Shown piece by piece: positions 17,900 to 27,939 of a DNA stretch of 64,000 nt (position 1 is its first letter; the number at the start of each line of letters is the position of its first letter). Below the pieces are notes generated by a model. The model saw only the letters and a program-made list of their open reading frames with translations, was not told where the DNA came from and made no database searches. The stretch lies in the NCBI RefSeq assembly GCF_030409905.1, contig NZ_JAUFQT010000002.1, positions 62,001-126,000 of the forward strand, in the 5' to 3' direction. The position numbers and the translations under genes were made by a program. Source of the stretch: Echinicola jeungdonensis (GTDB lineage: Bacteria > Bacteroidota > Bacteroidia > Cytophagales > Cyclobacteriaceae).

Positions 17900-20800
17900 A
17901 TGGAAAGATCAATACCAAGGCAAATTCATTTGCTTTCCAAATTTTTGTTGGGAGTCTTTGTCTTTCAGTTGTTTCTGACGACTGGATTAAAGGCTGGAAC
18001 CGACAATTACCTTGAAGTTCCTGCAAAAGGGTCCAATACAAAAAATAGCTCCAATAACCCAGACCCTTTTGGTGAGTCATTGATGGTATTAGTTAATATA
18101 ACAGGAAAAGTAATATCCGAATCAGATGGAATGCCAATTCCTGGTGTGACGGTTCGAGTAGAAGGCACAACCAAGGGAACGGTAACCAATGTGGATGGAG
18201 AATATAGCATCGATGTAAACGAAGGAGATGTCCTCGTATTTAGCTTTGTGGGCTTTATAAAGCAAAAAGTTACCGTTGGGACCCAGAGTACAATCGATAT
18301 TTATTTAAAGGAAGACATGCAGTCTTTGGATGAAGTTGTTGTAGTTGGTTATGCAGAGCAGAAAAAAGAAACTATTGTTGGGGCTATTACCCAAACTGAT
18401 GGTGAGGTTTTGAAAAGAACTGGTGGAGTTTCAAATGTAGGTCAAGCGTTGACTGGTAATCTTCCAGGAGTAATAACAACCGCAAGTACAGGTCTCCCCG
18501 GTGAGGAAATGCCACAAATTGTTATCCGTGGACAGAACAGTTGGAATGGAAACTCCCCATTGATCCTGGTGGATGGGGTAGAACGGCCAGAATTTTTTAG
18601 CACCATGGATATCAATTCAGTGGAATCGATTTCTGTATTAAAGGATGCTTCAGCAACTGCCGTATTTGGATCCAGGGGAGCTAATGGTGTTATCATAGTG
18701 ACCACAAAGAGGGGACGTGAAGGAAAAGCTGAAATTACAGCCAATTTCAGTTCTACCATGAAATCGGTTTCCAAGTTGCCTGGTAAACTGGATTCCTATG
18801 ATGCCATTGGGGTAAGAAACCGAGCTATTGAACGTGAATTGTCATTGAGCCCCGACAGTTGGGATGAAATGATTCCCCAAGACATGAGATTAAAGTACCG
18901 ATTTCCAGCCAATCTGGAAGAAATGGAAAGGTATCCAAATGTAAACTGGCAGGATGTGGTATTCAAAGATCAGGCTATGGCTTATAATGCCAATGTAGGG
19001 ATTCGCGGTGGTACTGAATTTACCAAGTATTTTGCAAGTATTGATTATCAGTATGAAGGCGATTTGTTCCGCAAATTTGATACGGGAAGAGGCTACCAAG
19101 CAGGTTTTAACTATAATAGGATTAATTTTAGAAGTAACCTCGATTTTAAGCTGACACCTTCTACCAAATTGGGAGTGAACCTTGGTGGTACTTACGGTGT
19201 TCGACAAGCTCCCTGGGCCTATGATTTTCCTGAGGGATACTGGAATTCTGCCTATAAAAGCCCACCGGATGCTTTTATGCCACGATATTCTGATGGAGCT
19301 TATGGGCGATATGCACCTTCAGATTACGCAGTTCAAAATTCCTTGTTGAATTTGGCAGCCAGTGGGGCTGAATACATCACTACTACCCGTCTGTCCACCA
19401 ACTTTGTTTTGGAGCAAGACCTGGATATGGTCATAAAAGGACTGAATTTTAGAGGGACCCTTGCGGTGGATAATTCCTTTCGGGAAAATGATCGGGGAAT
19501 AAATGACCTTTATAATAGTCCCTTTACCAAATGGATTGATCCCGTTACCGGAAACCCCGTTTATACTAATCTTTTGGATGGCAATACACGTTTTGACTTT
19601 GTTGAGGCCATTACTTGGGACAATGTAGGAGGAACGGTTCAAGGAGCACAGAGACGGGTTTTTTACCAGTTGCAGTTGAATTATGCTGGAAATATTGATG
19701 ATAAGCATAATTACTCTGTGATGGGATTGATGAACAGACAGCAAGATGCCATTGGTAGTGTAATACCAAGTTACCGGGAGGATTGGGTGTTCAGGACTAC
19801 TTATGATTATAAAAATAAGTACATGATCGAATACAACGGTGCCTATAATGGCTCTGAAAAATTCTCTCCGGAAAATCGTTTTGCATTTTTCTCGTCAGGA
19901 GGCTTAGGCTGGAATATTTCCGAAGAGGGTTTTATAAAAGACCTCACTTTTGTGGACCGGCTAAAGCTTAGGGCTTCTTATGGAGAAGTGGGGGATGATA
20001 ATATTGGGGGAAGATTCCTGTTTATGGACCAATGGTCTTATGGTGGTAATTCCCAAATGGGTGTGATTGGTCAAGGTGGAGAAAACAGCCCTTATACCTG
20101 GTTCCAGCAAAATTCGGTTGGTAATCCGAATGTCAAATGGGAAACAGTTTATAAGTACAACTTAGGGCTTGAATTCGGACTTTTTCAAGGCCTAATCAAT
20201 GGTAGTGTGGATTGGTTCAGAGACAACAGGATCGATATCCTAATGGCCAGCGGCCGTTCTGTACCCAGTTATTATGGAGCCAACGCTCCTGCTGCCAACC
20301 TGGGAAAGGTAGAAACTGAGGGTTACGAACTTACTTTAGGCCTCAACCACACTTTTGACAGCGGGATTAGGCTTTGGGGTGATTTTGCCATGACCCATGC
20401 CATAGATCAGGTAATTAATAGAGATGATCCCGAATTGCGACCTGACTACCAAAAGAATGCGGGCTATCAGCTGGGACAATACCGAAGTCATATCAGTGCG
20501 GGATATTATAATACCTGGGATGAACTATATGGAAGTCCCCAGCATAATACCAATGATATGTCCAAACTTCCCGGAAATTACAACATCGTTGATTTTAATG
20601 GTGATGGTGTAATTGATAGCTTCGATTCAGCTCCTTATGGGTATTCAGGGGTCCCTCAGAATACCTACAGTACCAATGTAGGTGTAGAATATAAAGGGCT
20701 GAGCTTATTCCTTCAGTTTTATGGAGTTAACAATGTGACCAGAGATGTCTATCTGACCAGTTTGGCAGGTGGGCTGAACATAGTATATGATGAAGGTACT

Positions 20801-21121
20801 TATTGGTCCAAAGAAAATGCCAATGCTGATTCTCCCTTACCGAGATGGCGATCTCAGCCTTCCAGCTACAATTACGGTCCCAGGTACCTCTATGATGGAT
20901 CCTACCTAAGACTAAAGAATGCGGAAATCGCTTATAATTTCCAGTCGGACTGGGTCAGAAAAATGGGCATGAGCAATATGCGCTTATACGTAAATGGCAA
21001 TAACCTGCTGCTATGGACTGACATGCCGGATGACAGGGAGTCCAATTTTGGAGGACCATCCTACCAAGGAGCCTATCCTACAGTAAGAAGGGTCAATCTG
21101 GGTCTAAATGTTACATTCTAA
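17900..21121 (+). CDS. xusA: SusC-like TonB-dependent receptor of the xylan-uptake core (XusA-like)
   Basis: This 1073-residue outer-membrane transporter has a leader (hydrophobic about 14-32), a carboxypeptidase-D-like regulatory domain (about 66-142, NITGKVISESDGMPIPGVTV and YLKED), a TonB-box-like LDEVVVVGYAEQKKE, the plug (GQALTGNLPGV, PLILVDGVERP, VLKDASATAVFGSRGANGVI) and a beta-barrel ending RRVNLGLNVTF. It heads the run SusC-SusD-SusC-SusD-binding lipoprotein-GH10, the conserved order of the xusABCDE-xyn10C xylan locus of Prevotella and Bacteroides. It would import xylo-oligosaccharides with the SusD partner 13 bases downstream. The symbol is given by gene order and family, not by alignment. 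Confidence 0.9.
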   Translation: MERSIPRQIHLLSKFLLGVFVFQLFLTTGLKAGTDNYLEVPAKGSNTKNSSNNPDPFGESLMVLVNITGKVISESDGMPIPGVTVRVEGTTKGTVTNVDGEYSIDVNEGDVLVFSFVGFIKQKVTVGTQSTIDIYLKEDMQSLDEVVVVGYAEQKKETIVGAITQTDGEVLKRTGGVSNVGQALTGNLPGVITTASTGLPGEEMPQIVIRGQNSWNGNSPLILVDGVERPEFFSTMDINSVESISVLKDASATAVFGSRGANGVIIVTTKRGREGKAEITANFSSTMKSVSKLPGKLDSYDAIGVRNRAIERELSLSPDSWDEMIPQDMRLKYRFPANLEEMERYPNVNWQDVVFKDQAMAYNANVGIRGGTEFTKYFASIDYQYEGDLFRKFDTGRGYQAGFNYNRINFRSNLDFKLTPSTKLGVNLGGTYGVRQAPWAYDFPEGYWNSAYKSPPDAFMPRYSDGAYGRYAPSDYAVQNSLLNLAASGAEYITTTRLSTNFVLEQDLDMVIKGLNFRGTLAVDNSFRENDRGINDLYNSPFTKWIDPVTGNPVYTNLLDGNTRFDFVEAITWDNVGGTVQGAQRRVFYQLQLNYAGNIDDKHNYSVMGLMNRQQDAIGSVIPSYREDWVFRTTYDYKNKYMIEYNGAYNGSEKFSPENRFAFFSSGGLGWNISEEGFIKDLTFVDRLKLRASYGEVGDDNIGGRFLFMDQWSYGGNSQMGVIGQGGENSPYTWFQQNSVGNPNVKWETVYKYNLGLEFGLFQGLINGSVDWFRDNRIDILMASGRSVPSYYGANAPAANLGKVETEGYELTLGLNHTFDSGIRLWGDFAMTHAIDQVINRDDPELRPDYQKNAGYQLGQYRSHISAGYYNTWDELYGSPQHNTNDMSKLPGNYNIVDFNGDGVIDSFDSAPYGYSGVPQNTYSTNVGVEYKGLSLFLQFYGVNNVTRDVYLTSLAGGLNIVYDEGTYWSKENANADSPLPRWRSQPSSYNYGPRYLYDGSYLRLKNAEIAYNFQSDWVRKMGMSNMRLYVNGNNLLLWTDMPDDRESNFGGPSYQGAYPTVRRVNLGLNVTF

Positions 21122-21134
21122 ACGAGCCAATCCA

Positions 21135-23030
21135 ATGAATAACAATATTAAATCACTATTAAGGGGATCCATTTGGATAGCGATGTTTTTAATCGTTTCC
21201 TCTTGCGAAGACTATCTGGAAAAAACACCGGAATCTATCATTTCCGAAGAACAGGCCTTCCAAAATTTCACCAATTTCCAGGGCTATGTGGAGGAGCTTT
21301 ATCATTGTGTACCCAATTTCACTTTGTCCAATTGGGTAAGTTCTTGGAATTGGGGAGAAGATGAAATAGAATCTACTGCTGGTACATTCACTTTTGCTTA
21401 CGATGTGGATCGGGGTAATTTCTGGGGATGGCAAATAGAAAATGGCGGAGGTGAAGGTTGGCTGGATGATAATGGAGTTAATACCGGCCGTAATCATCAT
21501 AACCAAGGTTTATGGCCCTTGGCCTGGTATGGAATTCGAAAAGCCAATATGGGGTTGGAAAATCTCTCCCTGATGACAGATGCTACAGAGGAAGAGAAAC
21601 GGTTGATAGAAGGACAGTTGCTGTTTTTCAGGGCTTGGTTCCATTTCTCATTGATCCAGTATTTTGGAGGATTGCCATATGTGGATCATGTTTTACCAAG
21701 TGACGAGCAGTTGACTTTGCCGCGCTTGAGTTATCATGAGAGTGCCGATAAAGTGGCGCAGGATTTGGAAAGAGCAGCGGAATTATTGCCTATTGACTGG
21801 GACGATACTGCTGCGGGAAGAAGAACCTTGGGCAAGAACCAGCTTCGGATCAACAAGATCATGGCATTGGGCTATCTGGGCAAAAACTACCTTTGGGCAG
21901 GAAGCCCCCTGATGAACTCAGTATCCACAGGAAGCCAAAGTTATAATATGGAATATTGTAAGAAGGCCGCGGATACTTTTGGTGAATTATTGCAATTAGT
22001 GGAGGGTGGAGAGACTCAATATGCCTTGATGCCATTTGATAAATATCATGATAACTTCTATACCACTGGACAAAATTGGGCTTTGCCTGGTGGGACAGAG
22101 GCCATATTTAGAGCTCCTTATTATTCTGCTAATTCATCAAACTGGAGAATATCAAAACAATATCTACCTCTATTTCTTAGTGAAGGTGATCAAACCAACT
22201 TCTCCCCTACAGCCAATTATGTCCACGATAATTTTGGGATGGCCAATGGCCTGCCATTACCTGACGATGTCACCCAAGCTGATCCTGAATCAGGGTATGA
22301 CCCTAACTATCCTTGGAAAGGGCGTGACCCTAGGTTTTATGCAGGGATTGCTTATGATGGTGTCAAGGTGGTGCAAGGAGCTATTCCTGATCCTAATGAA
22401 GAAGTCCATCGTTATGCTAACCTTTATTCAGGAGGCAGCTATAGGGATGTTGTAACAGGAAGCCTATCAGGATACGTCAACCGAAAATTCTCCCCGTTGA
22501 CAGCCAATAGATTTGACAGGTCATATGATTGGGGATCTTCCTTACATATCAATGTTCCCTATATGCGCTTGGCAGATATTTATCTAATGTATTCCGAGGC
22601 CACCCTGATGGGATATAACAGTATTGGTGCCACTTCTTCTACTTTTGGTAAAACTCCAGTAGAAGCAGTGAACGTGATCCGTGAACGTGCGGGAATGGTC
22701 GGTGTACATGAGAATTTTTTAGGATCAGTGGAGGATTTTCTGCCAGAATTAAGGCGTGAAAGGGCTGTGGAGCTGGCCTTCGAAAGGCACAGGTTCAATG
22801 ACCTGCGAAGATGGATGCTGTTTATTGAAGAGCCTTATACCATCAAGACTTCTTTTGAGTTTGACCGATCCGGAGAGTTCAATACGGAGGACCCAACCGA
22901 AAACCGTATTGTGAACATGAGGGAAGAGGTAATCATTGAACGAAATTTTACTTCCAAACATTATTGGTTACCGCTAAAATTAGCTGATGTGAGCCTTTAT
23001 CCGGAATTTCACCAGAATCCTGGGTGGTAA
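21135..23030 (+). CDS. xusB: SusD-like xylo-oligosaccharide-binding lipoprotein (XusB-like)
   Basis: The ATG at 21135 is chosen over one at 21108 inside the upstream SusC gene because it gives a standard lipoprotein leader (FLIVSSC, Cys about residue 24); the protein is then 631 residues. SusD hallmarks are GQLLFFRAWFHFSLIQYFGGLPYV, the LRINKIMALGYLGKNYLWAGSPL helices, and the C-terminal RLADIYLMYSEATL and ELRRERAVELAFERHRFNDLRRW. It would sit on the SusC barrel and present xylan oligomers. It is longer than most SusD proteins, with a large middle region around the binding face (EAIFRAPYYSANSSNWRISK). Confidence 0.9.
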   Translation: MNNNIKSLLRGSIWIAMFLIVSSCEDYLEKTPESIISEEQAFQNFTNFQGYVEELYHCVPNFTLSNWVSSWNWGEDEIESTAGTFTFAYDVDRGNFWGWQIENGGGEGWLDDNGVNTGRNHHNQGLWPLAWYGIRKANMGLENLSLMTDATEEEKRLIEGQLLFFRAWFHFSLIQYFGGLPYVDHVLPSDEQLTLPRLSYHESADKVAQDLERAAELLPIDWDDTAAGRRTLGKNQLRINKIMALGYLGKNYLWAGSPLMNSVSTGSQSYNMEYCKKAADTFGELLQLVEGGETQYALMPFDKYHDNFYTTGQNWALPGGTEAIFRAPYYSANSSNWRISKQYLPLFLSEGDQTNFSPTANYVHDNFGMANGLPLPDDVTQADPESGYDPNYPWKGRDPRFYAGIAYDGVKVVQGAIPDPNEEVHRYANLYSGGSYRDVVTGSLSGYVNRKFSPLTANRFDRSYDWGSSLHINVPYMRLADIYLMYSEATLMGYNSIGATSSTFGKTPVEAVNVIRERAGMVGVHENFLGSVEDFLPELRRERAVELAFERHRFNDLRRWMLFIEEPYTIKTSFEFDRSGEFNTEDPTENRIVNMREEVIIERNFTSKHYWLPLKLADVSLYPEFHQNPGW

Positions 23031-23070
23031 TGGAATCAATTTTTTGTCTTGTAAAATTAAATGAACAAAC

Positions 23071-26000
23071 ATGATGAATAATATAAAAACAGTTTTGGTA
23101 TGCTGTGTTTGCATGGTGCTTCTCCCCCTGCACCTTCTGGCACAGGATGCGAAGAAAATAACGATTGACCCAGTAATTAGGGCAAGTTCAGGAAATCCTA
23201 TCGGAGGGGCAATTGTCACAAGCGATCGGGATGAATATTCCGCAGTGTCTGATAGCTTGGGAGTGGTGCATTTGGAGGTGACTTCAAATGCTTACTTAGC
23301 GGCTGAAGCTCCAGGGTATGAAACCAAAATTATCCCAGCAAATGCTGGATTGGAAGAAATAGTACTCTTTCCTTATTTAGAAGGAGAAAAAGTCCTGGTT
23401 GCCTTCCAGACTAAGGAAAAGAATGATATCATGGGGGGTGTATCGGCTGTTAATATGCCTGAAATAATCAATGAAAACTACATAACCTACCCTTTGAACG
23501 GCATGGAAGCATATGTAGGTGGATTCAATGGTAACCTATGGGGTAATAGCAGTTATTTAACTTTGGTAGACGGAGTTCCCCGTGATATCGGTAGTGTAAT
23601 GCCCACAGAAATAGCCCAGATCACCTTCCTTAAAGGGGTAAACGCAGTGGCTCTCTATGGAAGCCGCGGTGCTAAAGGTGTATTGTTGATCACTACCAAA
23701 AGAGGAGTGGCCAATGCCCAAACAATAGATGTCAGAACCAATGTGGGGGTAAATGTACCAAAAAGTTACCCGAAATATCTAGGATCAGGTGAGTACATGG
23801 CCTTATATAATGAAGCCAGGACAAATGATGGCCTAAGTCCTTTGTATAGTGAAGAAGATATCTACAATTACGCTTCCGGAAATAATCCTTATCGCTACCC
23901 TAATGTAGATTATTTTTCAGAAGACTATTTGCAAAAAGCCTACACCAGGTACGATGCCACTATGGAAATTTCAGGGGGTAATGAAAGTGCAAGGTATTAT
24001 ACCAATATTGGATTTTGGTCTGAAGGATCTGTATTGAATTTTGGTCAGGCTGCTAACAATGGAAATGAAAGGTTTAATATACGAGGAAATGTTGACCTTA
24101 ACCTTAATGATTTTATTTCCGCTAAAGTAGATGCGGCTGCTATATTTTATAATGGAAAGGGAATAAATGCGAATTACTGGGGGGGATCCACCACCCTTAG
24201 GCCGTATCGTTTTACTCCACTGGTTCCAATCGATATGCTTTCACCAGAGGATGAAGAAGCCTGGAATTATGTTCAAAACAGTCAGCACCTGATTGAGGGG
24301 AAATATTTGCTTGGAGGGACGCAGTTGGATCAGACCAACCCCATTGCAGGAAGTTACGCAGGTGGGTCCTCTAAATACACCAACAGGCAGTTTCAGTTTA
24401 ATGCAGGGGTGAATGCCGATTTGCGGAATGTGCTGGAGGGACTTTCCTTTAGTTCTCTTTTTGGCCTAGATTATGCCACTTCTTATAACCTTTCATTCAA
24501 TAATGATTACGCTGTTTACCAGCCAAGTTGGACCAATTATAATGGGGTGGACGAAATAGCAAGCTTGACCAAATTTGGACAAGATGCCAGTTCAAAAACC
24601 CAAAATATCAGCAATAACTGGTTCAGGCAAACCTTGTCATTTTCCGGAAAACTGGATTATCAGAGACATATTGACAACAAGCACCATATCTCAGCGATGT
24701 TGATTGCCAATGGTTTCCAAACAGGTGAATCCGGAATATACCATAAGGTGAGCAATGCCAATATCGGCTTGCATGGAAGTTATAACTACAAATCAAAGTA
24801 TTACATTGACTTTAGTGGTGCAATGGTCCATAGTGCCAAATTGGCTCCTGGTAACCGAAATGCTTTTTCCCCTACTTTATCATTGGGCTGGAGACTTAGT
24901 GAAGAAGATTTTATGGCTTCTTCTTCGGTGGTGGATAATCTGAAATTATCCGTATCTGGGGGAATTCTTCATACTGATCTGGACATAACAGATTATTACC
25001 TATATGAAGGCATATACACCGATGAAGGATCTTGGTATGAATGGAAAGATGGCCTGAATAATACAGCTACTGATGTAAGGAGAGGGCAAAATTACGACCT
25101 GGATTTTCCCAAAAGGGAAGAGATCAGTGTAAGACTGGATGCTTCCATGTTTAATAAGTTGGTGACTTTCAATGGTTCATTCTTTGTCAGTAAAATGACT
25201 GGGCTCTTCCTTCAGGATAGGAATAATTACCCAAACTATTTTGTAACAGGGTGGCCCATATCTTCCTGGATCCCTTATGTGAACTATAACAATGACCAAA
25301 GGACAGGTTTTGACTTTGAGTTGAACCTCAATAAACAAATAGGTCAAGTGGATTGGAACCTTGGGTTTTCTGGTATTTACTATAATACTAAGGCAACTCA
25401 AAGATCAGAGAATTTTGAATATGATTACCAAAGTAGAATAGGGAAACCATTGGACGGATTATGGGGATTGGAAAGTTTGGGCTTTTTCTCTGGGTTAGAT
25501 GATATTGAAAACTCACCCCAACAAGCGTTTGGAGAGGTGAAACCTGGTGACATCAAGTACAAAGACCAAAATGGAGATGGAATAATAAATGCCCAGGATG
25601 AGGTTTATCTCGGAAGAGGTGGCTGGTCCGGAGCTCCCTTGACAATGGGGGTACACCTTTCTGCCAAATTTAAGAACTTTACTTTTTTTGCCCTGGGAAC
25701 TGCACGTACTGGAGCCAATGCCATGAAAAACAATAACTACTTCTGGGTAAATGGTGAGGATAAATATTCTGAAGTGGTAAGGGGACGTTGGACGGAAGGA
25801 ACTAAGGAAACTGCCACATTTCCACGTCTCACGACTTTAAATGGTGCCAATAATTTCAGAGGGTCTGATTTCTGGTTGTATAGCACCAATAGGTTTGATT
25901 TAACCCGGGTACAGGTTTCTTATAGTTTTCCAGGCAGCATGTTCGGTGAAAGGTTTTTGAAGGGATTGGATTTATACGCCAATGGAGCCAACCTGTTAAC

Positions 26001-26091
26001 CATTGCTCCCAATAGGGATATTTTGGAAATGAATATTGGAAGTGCTCCTCAGACCAGGTTTTATAATGTTGGAATCAAAGCGAAGTTTTAA
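23071..26091 (+). CDS. xusC: Second SusC-like TonB-dependent receptor (XusC-like)
   Basis: This 1006-residue receptor has a signal peptide ending LLAQ and a divergent N-terminal extension (about 25-105) that lacks the clear carboxypeptidase-regulatory pattern of the first receptor. The plug follows (LVDGVPRDIGSVMPTEIAQI, LKGVNAVALYGSRGAKGVLL), then the barrel, which ends TRFYNVGIKAKF. It is the second SusC of the dual-receptor xylan locus. It shares only the family framework with the first receptor, so it probably takes a different size or decoration of oligosaccharide (inference). It lies 40 bases after the first SusD gene and 17 bases before the second. Confidence 0.88.
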   Translation: MMNNIKTVLVCCVCMVLLPLHLLAQDAKKITIDPVIRASSGNPIGGAIVTSDRDEYSAVSDSLGVVHLEVTSNAYLAAEAPGYETKIIPANAGLEEIVLFPYLEGEKVLVAFQTKEKNDIMGGVSAVNMPEIINENYITYPLNGMEAYVGGFNGNLWGNSSYLTLVDGVPRDIGSVMPTEIAQITFLKGVNAVALYGSRGAKGVLLITTKRGVANAQTIDVRTNVGVNVPKSYPKYLGSGEYMALYNEARTNDGLSPLYSEEDIYNYASGNNPYRYPNVDYFSEDYLQKAYTRYDATMEISGGNESARYYTNIGFWSEGSVLNFGQAANNGNERFNIRGNVDLNLNDFISAKVDAAAIFYNGKGINANYWGGSTTLRPYRFTPLVPIDMLSPEDEEAWNYVQNSQHLIEGKYLLGGTQLDQTNPIAGSYAGGSSKYTNRQFQFNAGVNADLRNVLEGLSFSSLFGLDYATSYNLSFNNDYAVYQPSWTNYNGVDEIASLTKFGQDASSKTQNISNNWFRQTLSFSGKLDYQRHIDNKHHISAMLIANGFQTGESGIYHKVSNANIGLHGSYNYKSKYYIDFSGAMVHSAKLAPGNRNAFSPTLSLGWRLSEEDFMASSSVVDNLKLSVSGGILHTDLDITDYYLYEGIYTDEGSWYEWKDGLNNTATDVRRGQNYDLDFPKREEISVRLDASMFNKLVTFNGSFFVSKMTGLFLQDRNNYPNYFVTGWPISSWIPYVNYNNDQRTGFDFELNLNKQIGQVDWNLGFSGIYYNTKATQRSENFEYDYQSRIGKPLDGLWGLESLGFFSGLDDIENSPQQAFGEVKPGDIKYKDQNGDGIINAQDEVYLGRGGWSGAPLTMGVHLSAKFKNFTFFALGTARTGANAMKNNNYFWVNGEDKYSEVVRGRWTEGTKETATFPRLTTLNGANNFRGSDFWLYSTNRFDLTRVQVSYSFPGSMFGERFLKGLDLYANGANLLTIAPNRDILEMNIGSAPQTRFYNVGIKAKF

Positions 26092-26108
26092 CTAGACCCA
26101 AAAGAACA

Positions 26109-27884
26109 ATGAAGATAAATTTAAAAATAGGACTTATTATAACTGCTTTGGTGGTAGTTGCTGGTTGTAGCGACCTAATTGACCCTGCCGTAGAAAATAT
26201 CCAAAGCAAGGATAACATCCGGGAAAGACCTGGAATGATACAGGGGCTGTTGTTAAATGCCTATCTAAGAATTCCTACCAATGGATATTCATTTAGTGAA
26301 ATGGCTACAGATGATGCCGTGAGTAATGATCTGGATAATGGATTCCTAAATATTGCTACTGGGCAATGGGCATCCAATAACAATCCATTGGACAGGTGGT
26401 CAAGTGCAAATTCGGCCATCCAATACCTAAACGAGATGCTGGTGGAGGTGGGAAATACCGAATATGCTTCCAACCCCCGTGTCAACCAGATGTTTATGGA
26501 CCGTTTAACAGGTGAAACCTATGGTCTTAGAGCATTATTTATGTACTATTTGCTTCAAGCCCATGGGGGAATTTCAGAAGGAGAACTTTTGGGTGTTCCT
26601 ATCTTCCTTGAACCCCAAACCGTGGATTCGGATTTCAATATTCCCAGAGCAACATTTGCTGAATGTATGGCTCAGATATATTCTGATATAGAAAAAGCAA
26701 TGGATCTACTGCCCATGGATTATTATAATATCAGCGATGCTTCGTTGATGCCATCAAGGTACCGGGAAGCGGGCACTCAGTTGAGTGAATATAACCGGGT
26801 GTTTGGGGATGATGCAAAACAACTGGTTTCAGGCAGAATTGTGCGGGCAATCCGGGCCCAGGTAGCACTTTTGGCAGCTAGTCCTTCGTTCAATTTGGAT
26901 GGGGATCAGTCGAAATGGACAGATGCTGCTACCTATGCCGGAAATTTATTGAATACCATTGGAGGTGTAAGTGGCTTGGATCCAAATGGTGTCACCTGGT
27001 ACAATAACACTTCGGTTATTGATGGTTTGGGAGCAGGAAACAACCCACCTGAGATACTTTGGAGAGGCTCCATCGGTGGACCTTCCAACAATCTGGAATC
27101 GCGAAATTTTCCACCTACCCTGTATGGGGACGGGTTAGTAAACCCTACCCAGAATTTGGTAGATGCCTTTCCAATGGCCAATGGCTATCCAATTTCAGAT
27201 CCTGCCTCCGGGTATTCGGATGATGCACCTTATGCCAATAGGGACCGTCGACTTGCACAATTTATTATACTAAATGGAAGTACAGCGGGACCGACTGGGA
27301 CTACTATTAATACCGCCCTGGATTCTGATACAAATGATGGCTTGAACAAAGTGGAAACTTCTACCCGGACAGGTTATTATATGCGCAAATTATTGCGCCA
27401 GGATGTCAACCTTGACCCTGTTGCCAATACGGGACAACGTCACATTCAACCTCGAATACGGTACACGGAAATTTTCTTGATTTATGCGGAGGCAGCCAAT
27501 GAAGCTTGGGGGCCAATGGCCAGTGGTTCCTTTGGGTTTTCTGCTTATGATGTGATCAAAGCCATCCGGGAACGAGCCGGAATTGGTACGGACAATGGAG
27601 ACACCTATTTGGAATCCATAAAAAGCGATCAGGAAGCCATGCGAGAATTGATCAGGAATGAAAGAAGATTGGAACTGAGCTTTGAGGGATTCAGGTTTTG
27701 GGATTTGAGAAGATGGGGTTTGGATTTGACTGAAACCGCTCAGGGGATTCGTATAGAAAATGGGGATGATTTCTCCATTATTGATGTAGAAAATCGTGTT
27801 TATCAGGATTATATGATTTATGGGCCAGTGCCATATAGTGAAAGGTTGAAATTCAGTGCTCTCCAACAAAATAGGGGATGGTAA
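26109..27884 (+). CDS. xusD: Second SusD-like lipoprotein (XusD-like)
   Basis: This 591-residue outer-membrane lipoprotein (leader ending VVAGC, Cys about residue 20) is the partner of the receptor directly upstream. SusD features include ETYGLRALFMYYLLQAHGG, the RIVRAIRAQVALLAASPSFN helix, and the C-terminal RYTEIFLIYAEAANEAWG, AIRERAGIG and NERRLELSFEGFRFWDLRRW, which are very characteristic. It would capture xylo-oligosaccharides for the second channel. It belongs to the continuous operon-like run from 17900 to 31132, where all gaps are under 60 bases. Confidence 0.9.
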   Translation: MKINLKIGLIITALVVVAGCSDLIDPAVENIQSKDNIRERPGMIQGLLLNAYLRIPTNGYSFSEMATDDAVSNDLDNGFLNIATGQWASNNNPLDRWSSANSAIQYLNEMLVEVGNTEYASNPRVNQMFMDRLTGETYGLRALFMYYLLQAHGGISEGELLGVPIFLEPQTVDSDFNIPRATFAECMAQIYSDIEKAMDLLPMDYYNISDASLMPSRYREAGTQLSEYNRVFGDDAKQLVSGRIVRAIRAQVALLAASPSFNLDGDQSKWTDAATYAGNLLNTIGGVSGLDPNGVTWYNNTSVIDGLGAGNNPPEILWRGSIGGPSNNLESRNFPPTLYGDGLVNPTQNLVDAFPMANGYPISDPASGYSDDAPYANRDRRLAQFIILNGSTAGPTGTTINTALDSDTNDGLNKVETSTRTGYYMRKLLRQDVNLDPVANTGQRHIQPRIRYTEIFLIYAEAANEAWGPMASGSFGFSAYDVIKAIRERAGIGTDNGDTYLESIKSDQEAMRELIRNERRLELSFEGFRFWDLRRWGLDLTETAQGIRIENGDDFSIIDVENRVYQDYMIYGPVPYSERLKFSALQQNRGW

Positions 27885-27939
27885 ATAATCCAAAGCTGAA
27901 AATAAGCCTTGAATAAAAGTTACTTTAAACTTAGATACA

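Noticed and set aside
18758..18771. ATGAAATCGGTTTC resembling the LacI-type operator
   Set aside because: It lies deep inside the first SusC coding region and lacks the right half of the palindrome; taken as chance.
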